Positions 32,832-42,327 of a DNA stretch of 61,535 nucleotides are shown here, one piece after another. Under the pieces are notes generated by a model. The model was given only the letters and a program-made list of their open reading frames with translations, did no database searches and had not been told where the DNA came from. The stretch spans positions 1 through 61,535 of the forward strand of contig JAFZFT010000063.1 in the NCBI GenBank assembly GCA_017555765.1, read 5' to 3'. Positions within the stretch are counted from its first letter, which is position 1; each line of letters starts with the position of its first letter. Position numbers and translations under genes: made by a program. The DNA is from Clostridia bacterium (GTDB lineage: Bacteria > Bacillota > Clostridia > Oscillospirales > Acutalibacteraceae).

Positions 32832-33287
32832 TTATTTCTCTCCAAGAAGCTTATGAAGCTCGTCCATAAAGGTGTTGATATCCTTAAACTGACGGTATAC
32901 GGATGCGAAACGTACGTAAGCAACCTCATCAAGCTCCTTGAGCTTATCCATAACAAGCTCGCCTATGCGTACGGATGTAACCTCTCTGTCAAGTGAATTC
33001 TGAAGGTCTGCCTCGATATCCGAAACAACCTTATCAATCTGCTCAATGGAAACGGGTCTCTTTTCGCAGGCGCGGAGCATACCGTTGAAGAGCTTGACGC
33101 GGTCAAAAGCCTGACGTGACTTGTCCTTCTTCACAACGATGATAGGTACGCTTTCAATTATTTCGTAGGTGGTAAAACGTTTACCGCATGATATGCATTC
33201 ACGGCGACGACGGATTTTCTCTCCTTCGTCTGTGGGGCGGGAGTCGATTACCTTGCTTTCTTCATAGCTGCAAAAAGGACATTTCAT
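32832..33287 (-). CDS. nrdR: Transcriptional repressor NrdR
   Basis: A 151-residue protein. The N-terminal zinc ribbon is CPFC and [12 protein letters not shown] (about 3-42), followed by the ATP-cone domain ([19 protein letters not shown] near 50-68). NrdR represses ribonucleotide reductase genes in response to dATP/ATP. The regulated nrd genes are not in this window. It starts with a good AAAGAGG site and is followed by cysK, possibly co-transcribed. Confidence 0.96.
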   Translation of the reverse strand: MKCPFCSYEESKVIDSRPTDEGEKIRRRRECISCGKRFTTYEIIESVPIIVVKKDKSRQAFDRVKLFNGMLRACEKRPVSIEQIDKVVSDIEADLQNSLDREVTSVRIGELVMDKLKELDEVAYVRFASVYRQFKDINTFMDELHKLLGEK

Positions 33288-33314
33288 ATTAAAAACCTCT
33301 TTCCTTTATTTTGT

Positions 33315-34121
33315 TCAGAACTTCGTCTGATTAAACACATTATCTGCAATTTTTCTGAGATACTCTGCGGCATAAACTATTTCACTGCTGTCTTTGTAGC
33401 CGTCGGAGTAAAGCTCTACTATGCCGTCACCTTTATAATCTATATTTTTAAGATCAGTGAAAAGGGCAGAAAAATCGAAAAGTCCCTTTTCTGACGGCGG
33501 AATGCAGTCGTGAGCGGTATCGAAGTCACTCAGATGCACATGTACTATATTTTCACCGAGAACATCAATAAATTCCTTGTAGTCAAAGCCCGCGCGTCTT
33601 GCCTGCTTGACATCTAGTACGGCCTTGAAGCTGTTTCCGAGATAACTCTTCATAAATCTCATAAAGTCGGGAGTTGCAGATGCAAAGTTAACCACGTTTT
33701 CGTGGGCAACCGTACAGCCGAAGGCCTCTGCAATTCGGTTGAGCTCACCGAAACGCTCTGCATATTCCTCGAGAGAGATTTCTCTTTTGCCCTTGGAGCC
33801 GTGCATAACGATGTACCTTGCGCCAAGCTCAGCTGCGGCAGAGAAATACTTTTTATAATCCTCCATTGCATCGTAAAAGCGTCTTTTGTACTCTGAGAAG
33901 AAATCGTAGCCCTCAGAAAATGAGCGGTAAGGGTGGAGGGATGTTACTGTAACGCCGTAATGATTTTTTGTTCGGATTATTTCTTTCAGAAAGTCAGGAT
34001 TAAGCTCTGAGTGGGAGTTGAAGAAAATCTCGCTGTGGGAAAATCCCATCTCGCAGATTTTCCTGAAGGATTTTTCTGTTTCGAGAGGATAAAAACAAGC
34101 AGATGATGCGCCTATATTCAT
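33315..34121 (-). CDS. Sugar phosphate isomerase/epimerase-like TIM barrel protein
   Basis: A 268-residue protein starting at MNIGASSACF; GGGAGG stands seven bases before the ATG at 34121, so the longer frame (34181) is rejected. It is of the xylose-isomerase-like AP_endonuc_2 family. Typical features are EIFFNSHSEL near 31-40, YIVMHGSKGK near 104-113, VAHENVVNF near 138-146, AVLDVKQARRAG near 169-180 and HVHLSDFD near 197-204. These supply the His, Glu and Asp metal ligands. It could be an inosose or keto-sugar isomerase. No sugar operon surrounds it, so the substrate is open. Confidence 0.82.
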   Translation of the reverse strand: MNIGASSACFYPLETEKSFRKICEMGFSHSEIFFNSHSELNPDFLKEIIRTKNHYGVTVTSLHPYRSFSEGYDFFSEYKRRFYDAMEDYKKYFSAAAELGARYIVMHGSKGKREISLEEYAERFGELNRIAEAFGCTVAHENVVNFASATPDFMRFMKSYLGNSFKAVLDVKQARRAGFDYKEFIDVLGENIVHVHLSDFDTAHDCIPPSEKGLFDFSALFTDLKNIDYKGDGIVELYSDGYKDSSEIVYAAEYLRKIADNVFNQTKF

Positions 34122-34152
34122 AAAAAAACCTCCCGATACACAATATATGCTG

Positions 34153-34181
34153 ATTATAACAAAAAATAATACAAAATACAA
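34153..34181 (-). promoter_or_regulatory. Promoter of the isomerase-like gene
   Basis: On the minus strand TTGTAT (34181-34176), a 17-bp spacer and TATAAT (34158-34153). The -35 box directly follows the terminator hairpin of the chromate transporter unit. Confidence 0.7.
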
Positions 34182-34206
34182 CCGCCCTGAAGCAAATTCA
34201 GGGCGG
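34182..34206 (-). terminator. Terminator of the chromate transporter unit
   Basis: CCGCCCTGA and TCAGGGCGG form a perfect 9-bp stem; on the minus strand TTGTATTTTGTATT follows. Confidence 0.85.
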
Positions 34207-34211
34207 AAATG

Positions 34212-34802
34212 TTACATTTTAAATATTATACCCATTACTGCGGCAAAAACAATCAGCAATATAGGGTGTACCTTTTTGAATTTCATTGTTACTGTGAAAA
34301 TAATCACACTGAGTACGAGGCAAAGCCAGTTGATGCTTTCAAGGCTGAAGCCGCTTTCAGTACCGATGAAGGCAATCTTCGCAACGGAAAGAAGTGCAGA
34401 CACGATAAGTCCGAAGGAAGCGGCACGAAGACCGTAAAAGGCATATTGTACGTATTTTGAATCCTTGAAGCGGTTGAGGATTTTCGAAACAATGATAATG
34501 ATTATAACCGAGGGAGTAATAACGCCGAGAGGAGCAATGATTGCGCCGAGTATACCCGCAAGAGCACCGTAATTGCTTGAAATCTGAAAGCCGATATAGG
34601 TTGCCATATTTATGCCGAGAGGGCCCGGGGTGGATTCGGAGATAGCTACCATATTTGAAATGTCAAGCTGAGTAAACCAGCCTGTTACCTCGCCCATATC
34701 CACGAGGAAGGGGAGGGTCGCAAGTCCGCCGCCGATTGCAAAAAGACCCACGAGGAAGAAGCGGATAAACATTTCACCGTAAAGTAAAAGCAGAGCTGTC
34801 AT
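34212..34802 (-). CDS. Chromate transporter ChrA half-protein (second)
   Basis: A 196-residue protein; GGAGGGAG stands before the ATG at 34802, which overlaps the end of the sister gene. It contains the single CHR domain: FFLVGLFAIGGGLATLPFL at about 14-32 with the GGG-P motif, then STPGPLGINMATYIGF near 53-68. Split CHR proteins work as pairs of six-helix halves; they are named for chromate/sulfate transport but the true substrate here is unknown. The fraternal half directly upstream supports a heterodimer. Confidence 0.92.
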   Translation of the reverse strand: MTALLLLYGEMFIRFFLVGLFAIGGGLATLPFLVDMGEVTGWFTQLDISNMVAISESTPGPLGINMATYIGFQISSNYGALAGILGAIIAPLGVITPSVIIIIIVSKILNRFKDSKYVQYAFYGLRAASFGLIVSALLSVAKIAFIGTESGFSLESINWLCLVLSVIIFTVTMKFKKVHPILLIVFAAVMGIIFKM

Positions 34803-35365
34803 CTGTCTCCCTCCTTTTCTTTGAGTGAGGTCTTTTCCTTGCGCAGCTTGATGATTATACCGCACACTGCCGCCGCAATAACAAAGATGACGGGAGAAAG
34901 GTCAGTGAATACGGAAAGAAGTGTAACCGCAAGGAAGACGATAACTGTGAAAATATCGATAATGCTTTTCTTTGAAACCTTGAGTACTGCGCTTAAAATA
35001 AGGGCAACAACTGCGGCTCTTATGCCGCCGAAGGCGTGCTGTACGATTTCGAGGTCCTGAAAGTTGCTGATGAATGCGGCAATACAGCCGATTATGATTA
35101 TTGAGGGAGTGATTACACCGAGGGTTGCAGAAAGTGCACCGAGGAGTCCCTTTGTTTTATAGCCGACAAAGGTTGCAGTGTTGACCGCAATAACACCGGG
35201 AGTACACTGTCCGATGGCGAAGTAATCAAGAAGGTCATCGTTTGATACCCATTTTTTCTTTTCGACAAGCTCCTTCTGCATCATAGGCAGCATTGCATAG
35301 CCGCCGCCGAAGGTGAAGCCGCCGATACGGGCGAAAACGAGGAAGAGGTTTATAAGTGTTTTCAT
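34799..35365 (-). CDS. Chromate transporter ChrA half-protein (first)
   Basis: A 188-residue protein with one CHR domain: ARIGGFTFGGGYAMLPMMQK at about 12-31, then DYFAIGQCTPGVIAVNTATF near 46-65. About six hydrophobic segments follow. It is the usual partner of the half-protein encoded 3' of it with a 4-bp overlap. The substrate is uncertain, as for its partner. Confidence 0.92.
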   Translation of the reverse strand: MKTLINLFLVFARIGGFTFGGGYAMLPMMQKELVEKKKWVSNDDLLDYFAIGQCTPGVIAVNTATFVGYKTKGLLGALSATLGVITPSIIIIGCIAAFISNFQDLEIVQHAFGGIRAAVVALILSAVLKVSKKSIIDIFTVIVFLAVTLLSVFTDLSPVIFVIAAAVCGIIIKLRKEKTSLKEKEGDR

Positions 35366-35408
35366 AAAATCACCTTAAAAAGCAGGGCGACCTGAGCCGC
35401 CCCGAAGT

Positions 35409-36305
35409 TTATTTGCTATACTTTGTGAAGAAACGGAGCATCTCGTCGATTGCTCTGTTGCCCGCCTCGTCGGAGGGGTAAATAACGGGGAAAACGTGAG
35501 GAAGGTCTTTGCCCTCGAACTTTTCAAAGTCCATAAGCTGACACTCCACCCCTCTTTCCTTAAGGTCCTTTGCACAGCGTCTTGTCTGCTCTCTTGCGAG
35601 GAAGTCGCCGCTTGAGGTGACAAGGAAGGTGGGAGGCATCTTTCCCAGTGGAAGGAGTTTGTCAAAGTTGACATAAGCACCCCATTTTTCCTTGCGGAAG
35701 TTTTTGCCGAGCATAATGCCGGTGTAGAAATTCATAGGGAATTTATCATCCATATATGCAACGGGGCTTGTGAGAGCAACTGCATTGAAGCGAAGTCCTG
35801 CATCCTCGATGTCAAATATATGGCGTACCTCACTGCTTGCCGAAAGCATAGCGGTGAAGGCTGCAAGCATACCGCCTGCAGAGTCACCTGTAAGGAAAAT
35901 GTTATTTTCGTCGCAGGGATAGTTTTTAAGATTCTCTTTTATGCAGACGAGAGCCTCTCTGATATCCTCAAGCTGCTGCTTTGCAGTTACCTCGGGATAA
36001 AGTCTGTAGCTCATATTGAAAACCACATAACCCTTTTTAGCAAGGGTAAGACAGTAGATTTTGTTAAGCTCCTTATCGCCGTACGCCCAGCCGCCGCCGT
36101 GTACATCAATAATGACAGGAAGCTTTCCGGTTGTACCCTCAGGATAGTATACGTCGAGCTGATGATACTTATGTCCGTCAGGTAAATACTCGATATCGTT
36201 TACCTCGGTTACTCCGTCGGGAGGGGTAAGGGTAGCGATTCTTTTATCGTCCTGAATTTTGGTGTTGAGCCAGAAAAGAGCAACTGCTTTTTCAATAAAA
36301 GACAT
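35409..36305 (-). CDS. Alpha/beta hydrolase (HSL-type esterase/lipase)
   Basis: A 298-residue cytosolic protein. The oxyanion motif is DVHGGGWAYG at about 68-77 and the nucleophile is in TGDSAGGMLAA near 144-154. The Asp of the triad is in the region around residues 235-250 and the His is in DLPHVFPVIYP near 270-280. Hormone-sensitive-lipase type enzymes hydrolyse short acyl esters. It has no signal peptide. It stands 43 bp upstream of the chromate transporter unit on the same strand, with no functional link apparent. Confidence 0.88.
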   Translation of the reverse strand: MSFIEKAVALFWLNTKIQDDKRIATLTPPDGVTEVNDIEYLPDGHKYHQLDVYYPEGTTGKLPVIIDVHGGGWAYGDKELNKIYCLTLAKKGYVVFNMSYRLYPEVTAKQQLEDIREALVCIKENLKNYPCDENNIFLTGDSAGGMLAAFTAMLSASSEVRHIFDIEDAGLRFNAVALTSPVAYMDDKFPMNFYTGIMLGKNFRKEKWGAYVNFDKLLPLGKMPPTFLVTSSGDFLAREQTRRCAKDLKERGVECQLMDFEKFEGKDLPHVFPVIYPSDEAGNRAIDEMLRFFTKYSK

Positions 36306-36335
36306 TATAACATCCCCTTTTTAGGTTTTTATGGA

Positions 36336-37214
36336 TTACATCGGAGGCATCGGTGTGCCGCCGCCCTGAGCCATAGCCTGAGCGAAGAAGCCGGGCTTCT
36401 TCTGCTTCTTGGGCTTGTATACGGGAGGATTAAGAAGCTTTTCCTTTGCCTTCTTACCCATAGCTGAAGCAAGGTATCTGTTAACCTCGATAACGGGAGG
36501 AGCCATAGTTTCGCTCATATAGTCAACGCAACGTGCAAGAAGAATCTGGTCGTTGTTAAGCTCGCCCATAATTGTAACTGCGATAAGGCTCTGTGTATCG
36601 TTTGTGCCGTCCTCGTAGATTTCGTTGAGCACCTGGAACATCTTCTTCATTGTCTGAGGATTGTTTGCCTTGATGGTGTCGATGATTACCTTTGTGCCGT
36701 ATTTTGTGAAGAATTCCTCACCGAGGAACTCACCGTACTTTGCAAGGTTATCCTGATATAAGGGACGAAGCTCGGGGAAAACGTGGCAGAGTCTGCTTGC
36801 GAGGGTGTTTGCATCGTAGCTTGAGCCCTGCTTTACAGCGTTCTTGGAAACAGTCTGCTGTGCATTCTTCTGTGATGCGCCCTTCTTCTGTGCCTTCTTG
36901 CCTGTGCCGAATTTCTTTTCGAGAGTCTCGGTGAATTCAGCAATGATGTACTTCATATCTCTGGGGTCGGGCTCTTTATCGAGAAGTGAGGATGAAATCT
37001 TCTTTGTGGCATCGTCGCCTGTTTCACCCTGATACATAGTGATGATTCTGCCGTTATATTCGAGCTTGATTGCACCCTTTTCACCCTCGAAAACTGTAGC
37101 GATGCTGCTGTCATTTTCTACATAAAACTCTGCGTTTTCTGTAAAACCGTACTTTTCAAACTCTGCTGAAAGACCGTCAACAACAGAGTGGAGATTGTTT
37201 CTTAAATTACTCAT
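36336..37214 (-). CDS. Hypothetical protein with conserved-looking N-terminal and helical C-terminal domains
   Basis: A 292-residue soluble protein; AAAGGAG stands nine bases before the start. Residues 1-105 form an alpha/beta domain (EFYVENDSSIATVFEGEKGA near 27-46). A Lys/Gln-rich linker at about 108-132 follows, then an alpha-helical domain of about 130 residues, and a basic Pro/Gly/Met-rich tail. The function is unknown to me. It lies 30 bp upstream of the esterase gene on the same strand. Confidence 0.7.
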   Translation of the reverse strand: MSNLRNNLHSVVDGLSAEFEKYGFTENAEFYVENDSSIATVFEGEKGAIKLEYNGRIITMYQGETGDDATKKISSSLLDKEPDPRDMKYIIAEFTETLEKKFGTGKKAQKKGASQKNAQQTVSKNAVKQGSSYDANTLASRLCHVFPELRPLYQDNLAKYGEFLGEEFFTKYGTKVIIDTIKANNPQTMKKMFQVLNEIYEDGTNDTQSLIAVTIMGELNNDQILLARCVDYMSETMAPPVIEVNRYLASAMGKKAKEKLLNPPVYKPKKQKKPGFFAQAMAQGGGTPMPPM

Positions 37215-37315
37215 CAGGATAAGCTCCTTTATAAATTATTTTTTCGCTTTTATACAATTTAACAGTATAACATAAAAAAACTGAAATGTCACTATTAAAA
37301 CGGAAAATTATTGTG

Positions 37316-37344
37316 TTTACTTACGTATTCATTAATGATATAAT
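37316..37344 (+). promoter_or_regulatory. Promoter of the GH38/GH57-like gene
   Basis: TTTACT (37316-37321), a 17-bp spacer and TATAAT (37339-37344), about 32 bp before the start. Confidence 0.75.
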
Positions 37345-37376
37345 AGAAAAAATACTGCGTAAAAGGAGAAATTGTG

Positions 37377-39872
37377 ATGTCGGAATATAAAATTCACGTG
37401 GCATACGGCTTTCACGTAAACTGCTACCATTCCTACAGAGGAGATACAAACGATAATTTAGGCTTCGGTTCGGATATCAGAATCATAAGAAAGATTCTTG
37501 ATGTGCTTACTGATTTCAACGAAAGAGGTATTCCTGTCAAGGGTACCTGGGACACTGAAAACTTTTTCTCACTGCAGAAAATTCTTCCCGAGTACGCACC
37601 GGACATCATCGATAAGATGAAGGAGCGCGTGGAAAAGTACGGTGACGAGAACATCATTATGGGCTACAACAACGGTGCCCTTTCAGCAATGACTGAGGAT
37701 GAATTTGAGGCAAGTATTGAGCGCTCGGTTACAAATTCAGACGGCAGCGGTCTCACAGATATTTTCGGCGAATGCGAAAAGATTGTCCGCCCTCAGGAGG
37801 TTATGTTTACACCTTCTCAGGTAAGTCTTTACAACAAATGCGGGGTAAAGGCTCTTTGCCTCTATTACAGTTGTGTACCCTTTGACGCATTCCGTACCAT
37901 CATACCGAAGCTTCCCGATGAAATGGGCTTCAATCCTCTTACATACACCTATAAGGGCGAGAGTATGACAGTTATTCCGACCTACAGTAACTCCGACGTA
38001 TGCGATGCGGGTTGTCTGAGAGCATGGGTCAAGGATTTAAGACGCAAGCAGGAAAGCGGAGAGATAAAGTCCGACCTTTTCCTTTTCATAAATATGGATG
38101 CCGATGCTATTTTCTGGGAAACTCTTGATATCGGCAGATTCACGGGTGCAGTTGCAAATACCGACGGTATTCACGGCCTTGTTGAGGAGGTGGCAGACCT
38201 TCCCTATGTTGTTTTTGATACCCCCGGCGGATATCTCAAAACTCACAGCAGTGTGGGTGAAATAGAATTTACTCACGATACTGCTGACGGTAACTTCACG
38301 GGTTATGCCTCATGGGCGGAAAAGCCCTTCAACCGACAGATATGGACAAGCCTTGAAAGAGCGAGAGCCATGGCAAAGGTCAATGCAAAGAAGGATAGCG
38401 AATCTCCATCCTTCGATAACAGAGTACTCCTTCTTTCTACTACCCATTTCGGTCTTGCTACTCCCGTACTTAATATACAAAGGGAGAAAACCGCGCTCAG
38501 CCTTGCAGAAGCCGTAATCGATGATGAAAGAAAGGCTCTTCCCAAGGTGAAGGAGCTTACTGTTTACAATACTACGGATTCGGCTCTTCAGTGTGTACAG
38601 CTTGAGCTCAAGCAAAGAATTTCGGATATCTCCGCACTCAGAGTTACTGCAAAGGGTCTGAAGGACTACACTGCAATATCCCTTTGTGAGGATAACAGCT
38701 CAGTGTACCTAATGATGAAGTTTTCAAAGGTACAGAAAAGCTATAAAATCTCTGTTGATTTCGGTGGTGCTCCCAAAAAGGTACAGTTCAGAAATCAGCT
38801 TAAAAACGACAGACTCTGTCTTATGTTCAGCCCCTCGGGTAAGCTTATGTCCGTACATTGCGACGGCAGAAAAATCGGCGACGATGAGTTTCTGCAGAGC
38901 TTCATAACCTACGGCAAAAAGAAGTACAGTTTTCATAATACCTCGGTATCGGCTCTTTCTCTTGCGGGTGACGGTGAGGGTGTACGCATAAAGGGTGAGA
39001 TTCATCTGCCCAACGAGATAAGCAGCGGCAGCTTCGTATACGATTTCTTCAAAAACGGCTATACTGACGGCATTTTCGTCCGTACTACCGTAAATTACCC
39101 CTACACTGCGGAGACAACCTCAATTTCAACGGAAAACTCAGCCCTCGGCAGATACAGTGATATGAAGTGGTTTGAAGCGGCACCCTTCCAGATTAGTCCC
39201 TTGCTCGATAAAGACGCTTCGGTTATCAAGAGAAACTTTATGGATGATGTATCTTCCTTCAGGACTCAGGGGTTCCCTGAATGTGACAGTAAAAACAAGA
39301 GCATAGCCTCCTTTAATCATCAGCTTACGGGCGGCTTTGTAGGCCTTTACGATGAAAAGGGTGGTATAATACTCGCAAATGCCCGTCAGGTGCTCAATTC
39401 CATGGCACACTGTCCCATGAGACTCGAGGAAAGCGGTCAGGTGAGAATGAATCCCTTCGGCACCTATTACGGCCCTCAGCGCCACCACTGGAGTCGCTCA
39501 AGGGATCAGATTCTCAATGTTTATACCCTCGTTGCGGCTCAGGGCAAGTCTATTGCACCCTCCTACAACGGCTGCAGTGAAACTGCGGTATGTGCATTTT
39601 ATCCCCTCGGCGGAGAAGGACTTTCCGATGAAATGAGAAAGGAAATCTGTGCCTTCAGTGATGGTGCGGTAGCAGTAGGTGAGGACGACTTTGCAAAGCC
39701 CTTCACAAGGGATAATGTTGTATTCCGACAGACAAAGGCCGACGGAATTGACGAAAAGGATCTTAAAAATCCCGTACTTACAGGTCTCGGCGGTAACCTT
39801 TTCAAGTACATCACAAGAGGTCCCATAGCTATCGGACACATAATTTGCAGTCAGATTAAGGCAAAAAAGTGA
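37377..39872 (+). CDS. Large GH38/GH57-like glycoside hydrolase-superfamily protein
   Basis: An 831-residue cytosolic protein; AGGAGA points to ATG 37377 over GTG 37374. The N-terminal 330 residues look like a (beta/alpha)7 barrel of the GH38/GH57/polysaccharide-deacetylase superfamily: HVAYGFHVNCYHSYRGD at about 5-21, KGTWDTENFF near 56-65, an INMDADAIFWE segment near 237-247 and GYASWAEKPFNRQIWTSLER near 307-326, which recalls alpha-mannosidase substrate loops. The remaining 500 residues are beta-rich as in GH38 C-terminal domains. Alpha-mannosidase-like action is inferred only. It is monocistronic. Confidence 0.65.
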   Translation: MSEYKIHVAYGFHVNCYHSYRGDTNDNLGFGSDIRIIRKILDVLTDFNERGIPVKGTWDTENFFSLQKILPEYAPDIIDKMKERVEKYGDENIIMGYNNGALSAMTEDEFEASIERSVTNSDGSGLTDIFGECEKIVRPQEVMFTPSQVSLYNKCGVKALCLYYSCVPFDAFRTIIPKLPDEMGFNPLTYTYKGESMTVIPTYSNSDVCDAGCLRAWVKDLRRKQESGEIKSDLFLFINMDADAIFWETLDIGRFTGAVANTDGIHGLVEEVADLPYVVFDTPGGYLKTHSSVGEIEFTHDTADGNFTGYASWAEKPFNRQIWTSLERARAMAKVNAKKDSESPSFDNRVLLLSTTHFGLATPVLNIQREKTALSLAEAVIDDERKALPKVKELTVYNTTDSALQCVQLELKQRISDISALRVTAKGLKDYTAISLCEDNSSVYLMMKFSKVQKSYKISVDFGGAPKKVQFRNQLKNDRLCLMFSPSGKLMSVHCDGRKIGDDEFLQSFITYGKKKYSFHNTSVSALSLAGDGEGVRIKGEIHLPNEISSGSFVYDFFKNGYTDGIFVRTTVNYPYTAETTSISTENSALGRYSDMKWFEAAPFQISPLLDKDASVIKRNFMDDVSSFRTQGFPECDSKNKSIASFNHQLTGGFVGLYDEKGGIILANARQVLNSMAHCPMRLEESGQVRMNPFGTYYGPQRHHWSRSRDQILNVYTLVAAQGKSIAPSYNGCSETAVCAFYPLGGEGLSDEMRKEICAFSDGAVAVGEDDFAKPFTRDNVVFRQTKADGIDEKDLKNPVLTGLGGNLFKYITRGPIAIGHIICSQIKAKK

Positions 39873-39911
39873 TTACAAAGCCGTAACAATGGCAAAAAAT
39901 TCATTAAATTG

Positions 39912-39940
39912 TTGACAAAGCAGTTATAATGATTTATAAT
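39912..39940 (+). promoter_or_regulatory. Promoter of the secreted protein gene
   Basis: TTGACA (39912-39917), a 17-bp spacer and TATAAT (39935-39940); fully consensus. Confidence 0.9.
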
Positions 39941-39996
39941 TATACCGTAAAATGGCTTTATAGCCTGTTCAAATAATGAAACGGAGGATTCATATT

Positions 39997-40449
39997 ATGA
40001 AAAAAGCATTAGCACTTCTTCTTTCAATTATTGCTGTTTTCTCAATGTTCGGTATTGTTGCATGTGCTGCAGAGGAGACTGATACTTCAAATCTTGTTGC
40101 AGTTATTTTCTGTGACGAAACCGGCGAGAAGGTTTTAGCAATGAATTTTTATGCTCCCGGAAAAGTAGTTGGCGGCGATAAGTTCCCTGAGGATCCCTCT
40201 AAGGAAGCTACAGCAACAACAGAGTATATCTTCAAGGGTTGGAGATGTAGCGTTGACGGTAGACTTTATCACCAGAACAATCCCTACACAATTTCAGAAA
40301 CTGCTAAGAGCGGCAGCTCAATCACATTCACAGCAGAGTTCGCTGAAAAAGAAATCACAGCTACACAGTCATTCTGGAATTTCGTTGAATCAGTTTTCGC
40401 AAGAATCAACCTTATTTTCCAGTATTTCGCAAAGGTTTTTGAATGGTAA
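39997..40449 (+). CDS. Secreted small protein with InlB-like segment and aromatic amphipathic tail
   Basis: A 150-residue protein; GGAGG precedes the ATG at 39997. It has a signal peptide (KKALALLLSIIAVFSMFGIV, cleaved near ACAA). The mature part includes FKGWRCSVDGRLY near 82-94, like the W-rich strand of InlB/Flg_new-type repeats, then a tail of about 25 residues with Phe/Trp on one face (FWNFVESVF then FQYFAKVFEW). No homologous family was recognised, but the layout resembles the protein at 1930. It has a consensus promoter, so it is probably well expressed. It may be a surface or membrane-binding protein. Confidence 0.75.
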   Translation: MKKALALLLSIIAVFSMFGIVACAAEETDTSNLVAVIFCDETGEKVLAMNFYAPGKVVGGDKFPEDPSKEATATTEYIFKGWRCSVDGRLYHQNNPYTISETAKSGSSITFTAEFAEKEITATQSFWNFVESVFARINLIFQYFAKVFEW

Positions 40450-40460
40450 AAAATCACAGA

Positions 40461-40485
40461 CCGCAGAGTTAAAGCTCTGCGGTTT
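40461..40485 (+). terminator. Terminator of the secreted protein gene
   Basis: CCGCAGAG and CTCTGCGG form a stem around TTAAAG, followed by TTTTTCTTTT. Confidence 0.9.
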
Positions 40486-40547
40486 TTCTTTTGTCTATAT
40501 CAATAGTTTAAAGGGGGATTTTGCCCTCTTTTTTGCTTTTTTGTCTA

Positions 40548-40576
40548 TTGAAAAGAGTCTTCTGCAGTGCTATACT
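40548..40576 (+). promoter_or_regulatory. Promoter of the SulP transporter gene
   Basis: TTGAAA (40548-40553), a 17-bp spacer and TATACT (40571-40576). Confidence 0.75.
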
Positions 40577-40610
40577 ATTGCATGTTTTAAAAAAGCAGGA
40601 GGGTTCAAAA

Positions 40611-42269
40611 ATGAAAAACTTCTATCTTAAGCCGAAGCTTTTTTCGGTCATAGGAAAATACAGCGCACAGCAGGCTGTTAAGGATATCGTTGCGGGTACT
40701 ATCGTTGCGATTATCGCTCTTCCCTTATCAATCGCACTTGCTATCGCCAGTGGTGTTGAGCCTCAGCAGGGTATATACACTGCCATTGCGGCGGGCTTTG
40801 TTGTTTCCTTCCTCGGTGGTAGCCGTATACAGATTGCAGGTCCCACTGCGGCTTTTGCAACCGTTGTTGCGGGTATAGTTGCCACTCAGGGTATGGACGG
40901 ACTTGTTATTGCAACAATCCTTGCGGGTATTATGCTCATCCTTATGGGTGTATTCAAGCTTGGCTCACTTATCAAGTTTATCCCGTACACAATAACAACG
41001 GGATTTACTGCGGGTATTGCGGTTACAATTCTCATCGGACAAATTAAGGACTTCCTTGGGCTTACCTATGCAGAGGGAGTAAGACCTATCGAAACCATTG
41101 AGAAAATCGAAGCTAACATTCACGCTATCGACACCTTCAGCTGGCAGTCACTTCTCGTTGGTACAGTGTGTCTTGCCATACTTATTGTATATCCCAAGTT
41201 TGAAAAGAAAATACCGCCTTCACTTATTGCGGTTGTTGTAGGTGCGCTTATGGTTAAGCTTATCCCCGGTCTTGACGAGGGCGTAAAGACAATCGGTGAG
41301 CTTTATACTATTCCCACAGGTCTTCCTTCACTCAGCCTCGGCGGTATGGAAATCAGCTTCAGCAAGATTTCTGCAGTACTTCCCGATGCCTTTACAATAG
41401 CGATTCTTGCGGCTATAGAGAGCCTTCTTTCCTGCGTTGTTGCAGATACAATGGTGAACTCACGCCATAATTCCAATGCAGAGCTGGTGGCTCAGGGTGC
41501 GGGTAATATCGCTTCCGTACTTTTCGGGGGTATCCCTGCAACGGGTGCTATTGCACGAACAGCGGCTAACGCTAAAAACGGCGGCAGAACTCCCATCGCG
41601 GGTATGGTACATGCGGCAGTGCTTCTTATGGTGCTTCTCTTTCTTATGCCCTATGCGGAGCTTATCCCGATGCCCACAATTGCGGCAATTCTCTTTATGG
41701 TTGCCTTCAATATGAGCGAGTACAAGAGATTTATCCGTGTGATAAAGACTGCTCCCAAGAGCGACTGGATTGTTATGGTTATAACCTTCCTTCTTACCGT
41801 TATCTTCGACCTTGTTATAGCAATCGAGGTTGGTATGCTTCTTGCGGCACTCTTCTTCCTTAAGAGAATGAGCGAGGAAAGTCAGGTAACCTCATGGAAG
41901 TATATCGACAGTACAAAGGATAAGGACAGCACTGAGCTTAAGAAGGTACCCGAAAACGTACGTGTGTATGAGCTTAGCGGCCCGATGTTCTTCGGTGTTG
42001 CGGATAAGATTCTCGATGTTACCTTCAAGGATTATACAGATACTCTTATTCTTCGTATGAGAGCCGTTACAGCCCTTGATGCAACAGCAATGAATTCTCT
42101 CGAGGAGCTTTACAAAAAGTGCGAGGAGAAGGGAATACGCCTTATCATCTCACACGCAAACGAGCAGCCTCTCAAGGTAATGAAGAAGTCAGGCTTCTAC
42201 GACAGAGTCGGCAAGGAAAACTTCTGCGGACATATCGATACTGCGCTTGAAAGAGCGGCTAAGAAATAA
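40611..42269 (+). CDS. SulP family anion transporter with STAS domain
   Basis: A 552-residue protein; GGAGGG before the ATG at 40611 rejects the longer frame. About twelve hydrophobic segments, with AGTIVAIIALPLSIALAIAS near 28-47, AGPTAAFATVVAG near 85-97 and the second-half signature GGIPATGAIARTAANAKNGG near 306-325. A STAS domain occupies about 455-550 (RVYELSGPMFFG, then LDATAMNSLEELY). SulP proteins move sulfate, bicarbonate or dicarboxylates. The substrate is not indicated. It has its own promoter and terminator. Confidence 0.93.
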   Translation: MKNFYLKPKLFSVIGKYSAQQAVKDIVAGTIVAIIALPLSIALAIASGVEPQQGIYTAIAAGFVVSFLGGSRIQIAGPTAAFATVVAGIVATQGMDGLVIATILAGIMLILMGVFKLGSLIKFIPYTITTGFTAGIAVTILIGQIKDFLGLTYAEGVRPIETIEKIEANIHAIDTFSWQSLLVGTVCLAILIVYPKFEKKIPPSLIAVVVGALMVKLIPGLDEGVKTIGELYTIPTGLPSLSLGGMEISFSKISAVLPDAFTIAILAAIESLLSCVVADTMVNSRHNSNAELVAQGAGNIASVLFGGIPATGAIARTAANAKNGGRTPIAGMVHAAVLLMVLLFLMPYAELIPMPTIAAILFMVAFNMSEYKRFIRVIKTAPKSDWIVMVITFLLTVIFDLVIAIEVGMLLAALFFLKRMSEESQVTSWKYIDSTKDKDSTELKKVPENVRVYELSGPMFFGVADKILDVTFKDYTDTLILRMRAVTALDATAMNSLEELYKKCEEKGIRLIISHANEQPLKVMKKSGFYDRVGKENFCGHIDTALERAAKK

Positions 42270-42273
42270 AATG

Positions 42274-42305
42274 ACGCCCTGTCCGAAAGGATGGGGCGTT
42301 TGGTT
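42274..42305 (+). terminator. Terminator of the SulP gene
   Basis: ACGCCCTGTCC and GGATGGGGCGT pair around GAAA, followed by TTGGTTT. Confidence 0.8.
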
Positions 42306-42327
42306 TAGAAACGATATACAGTATTGT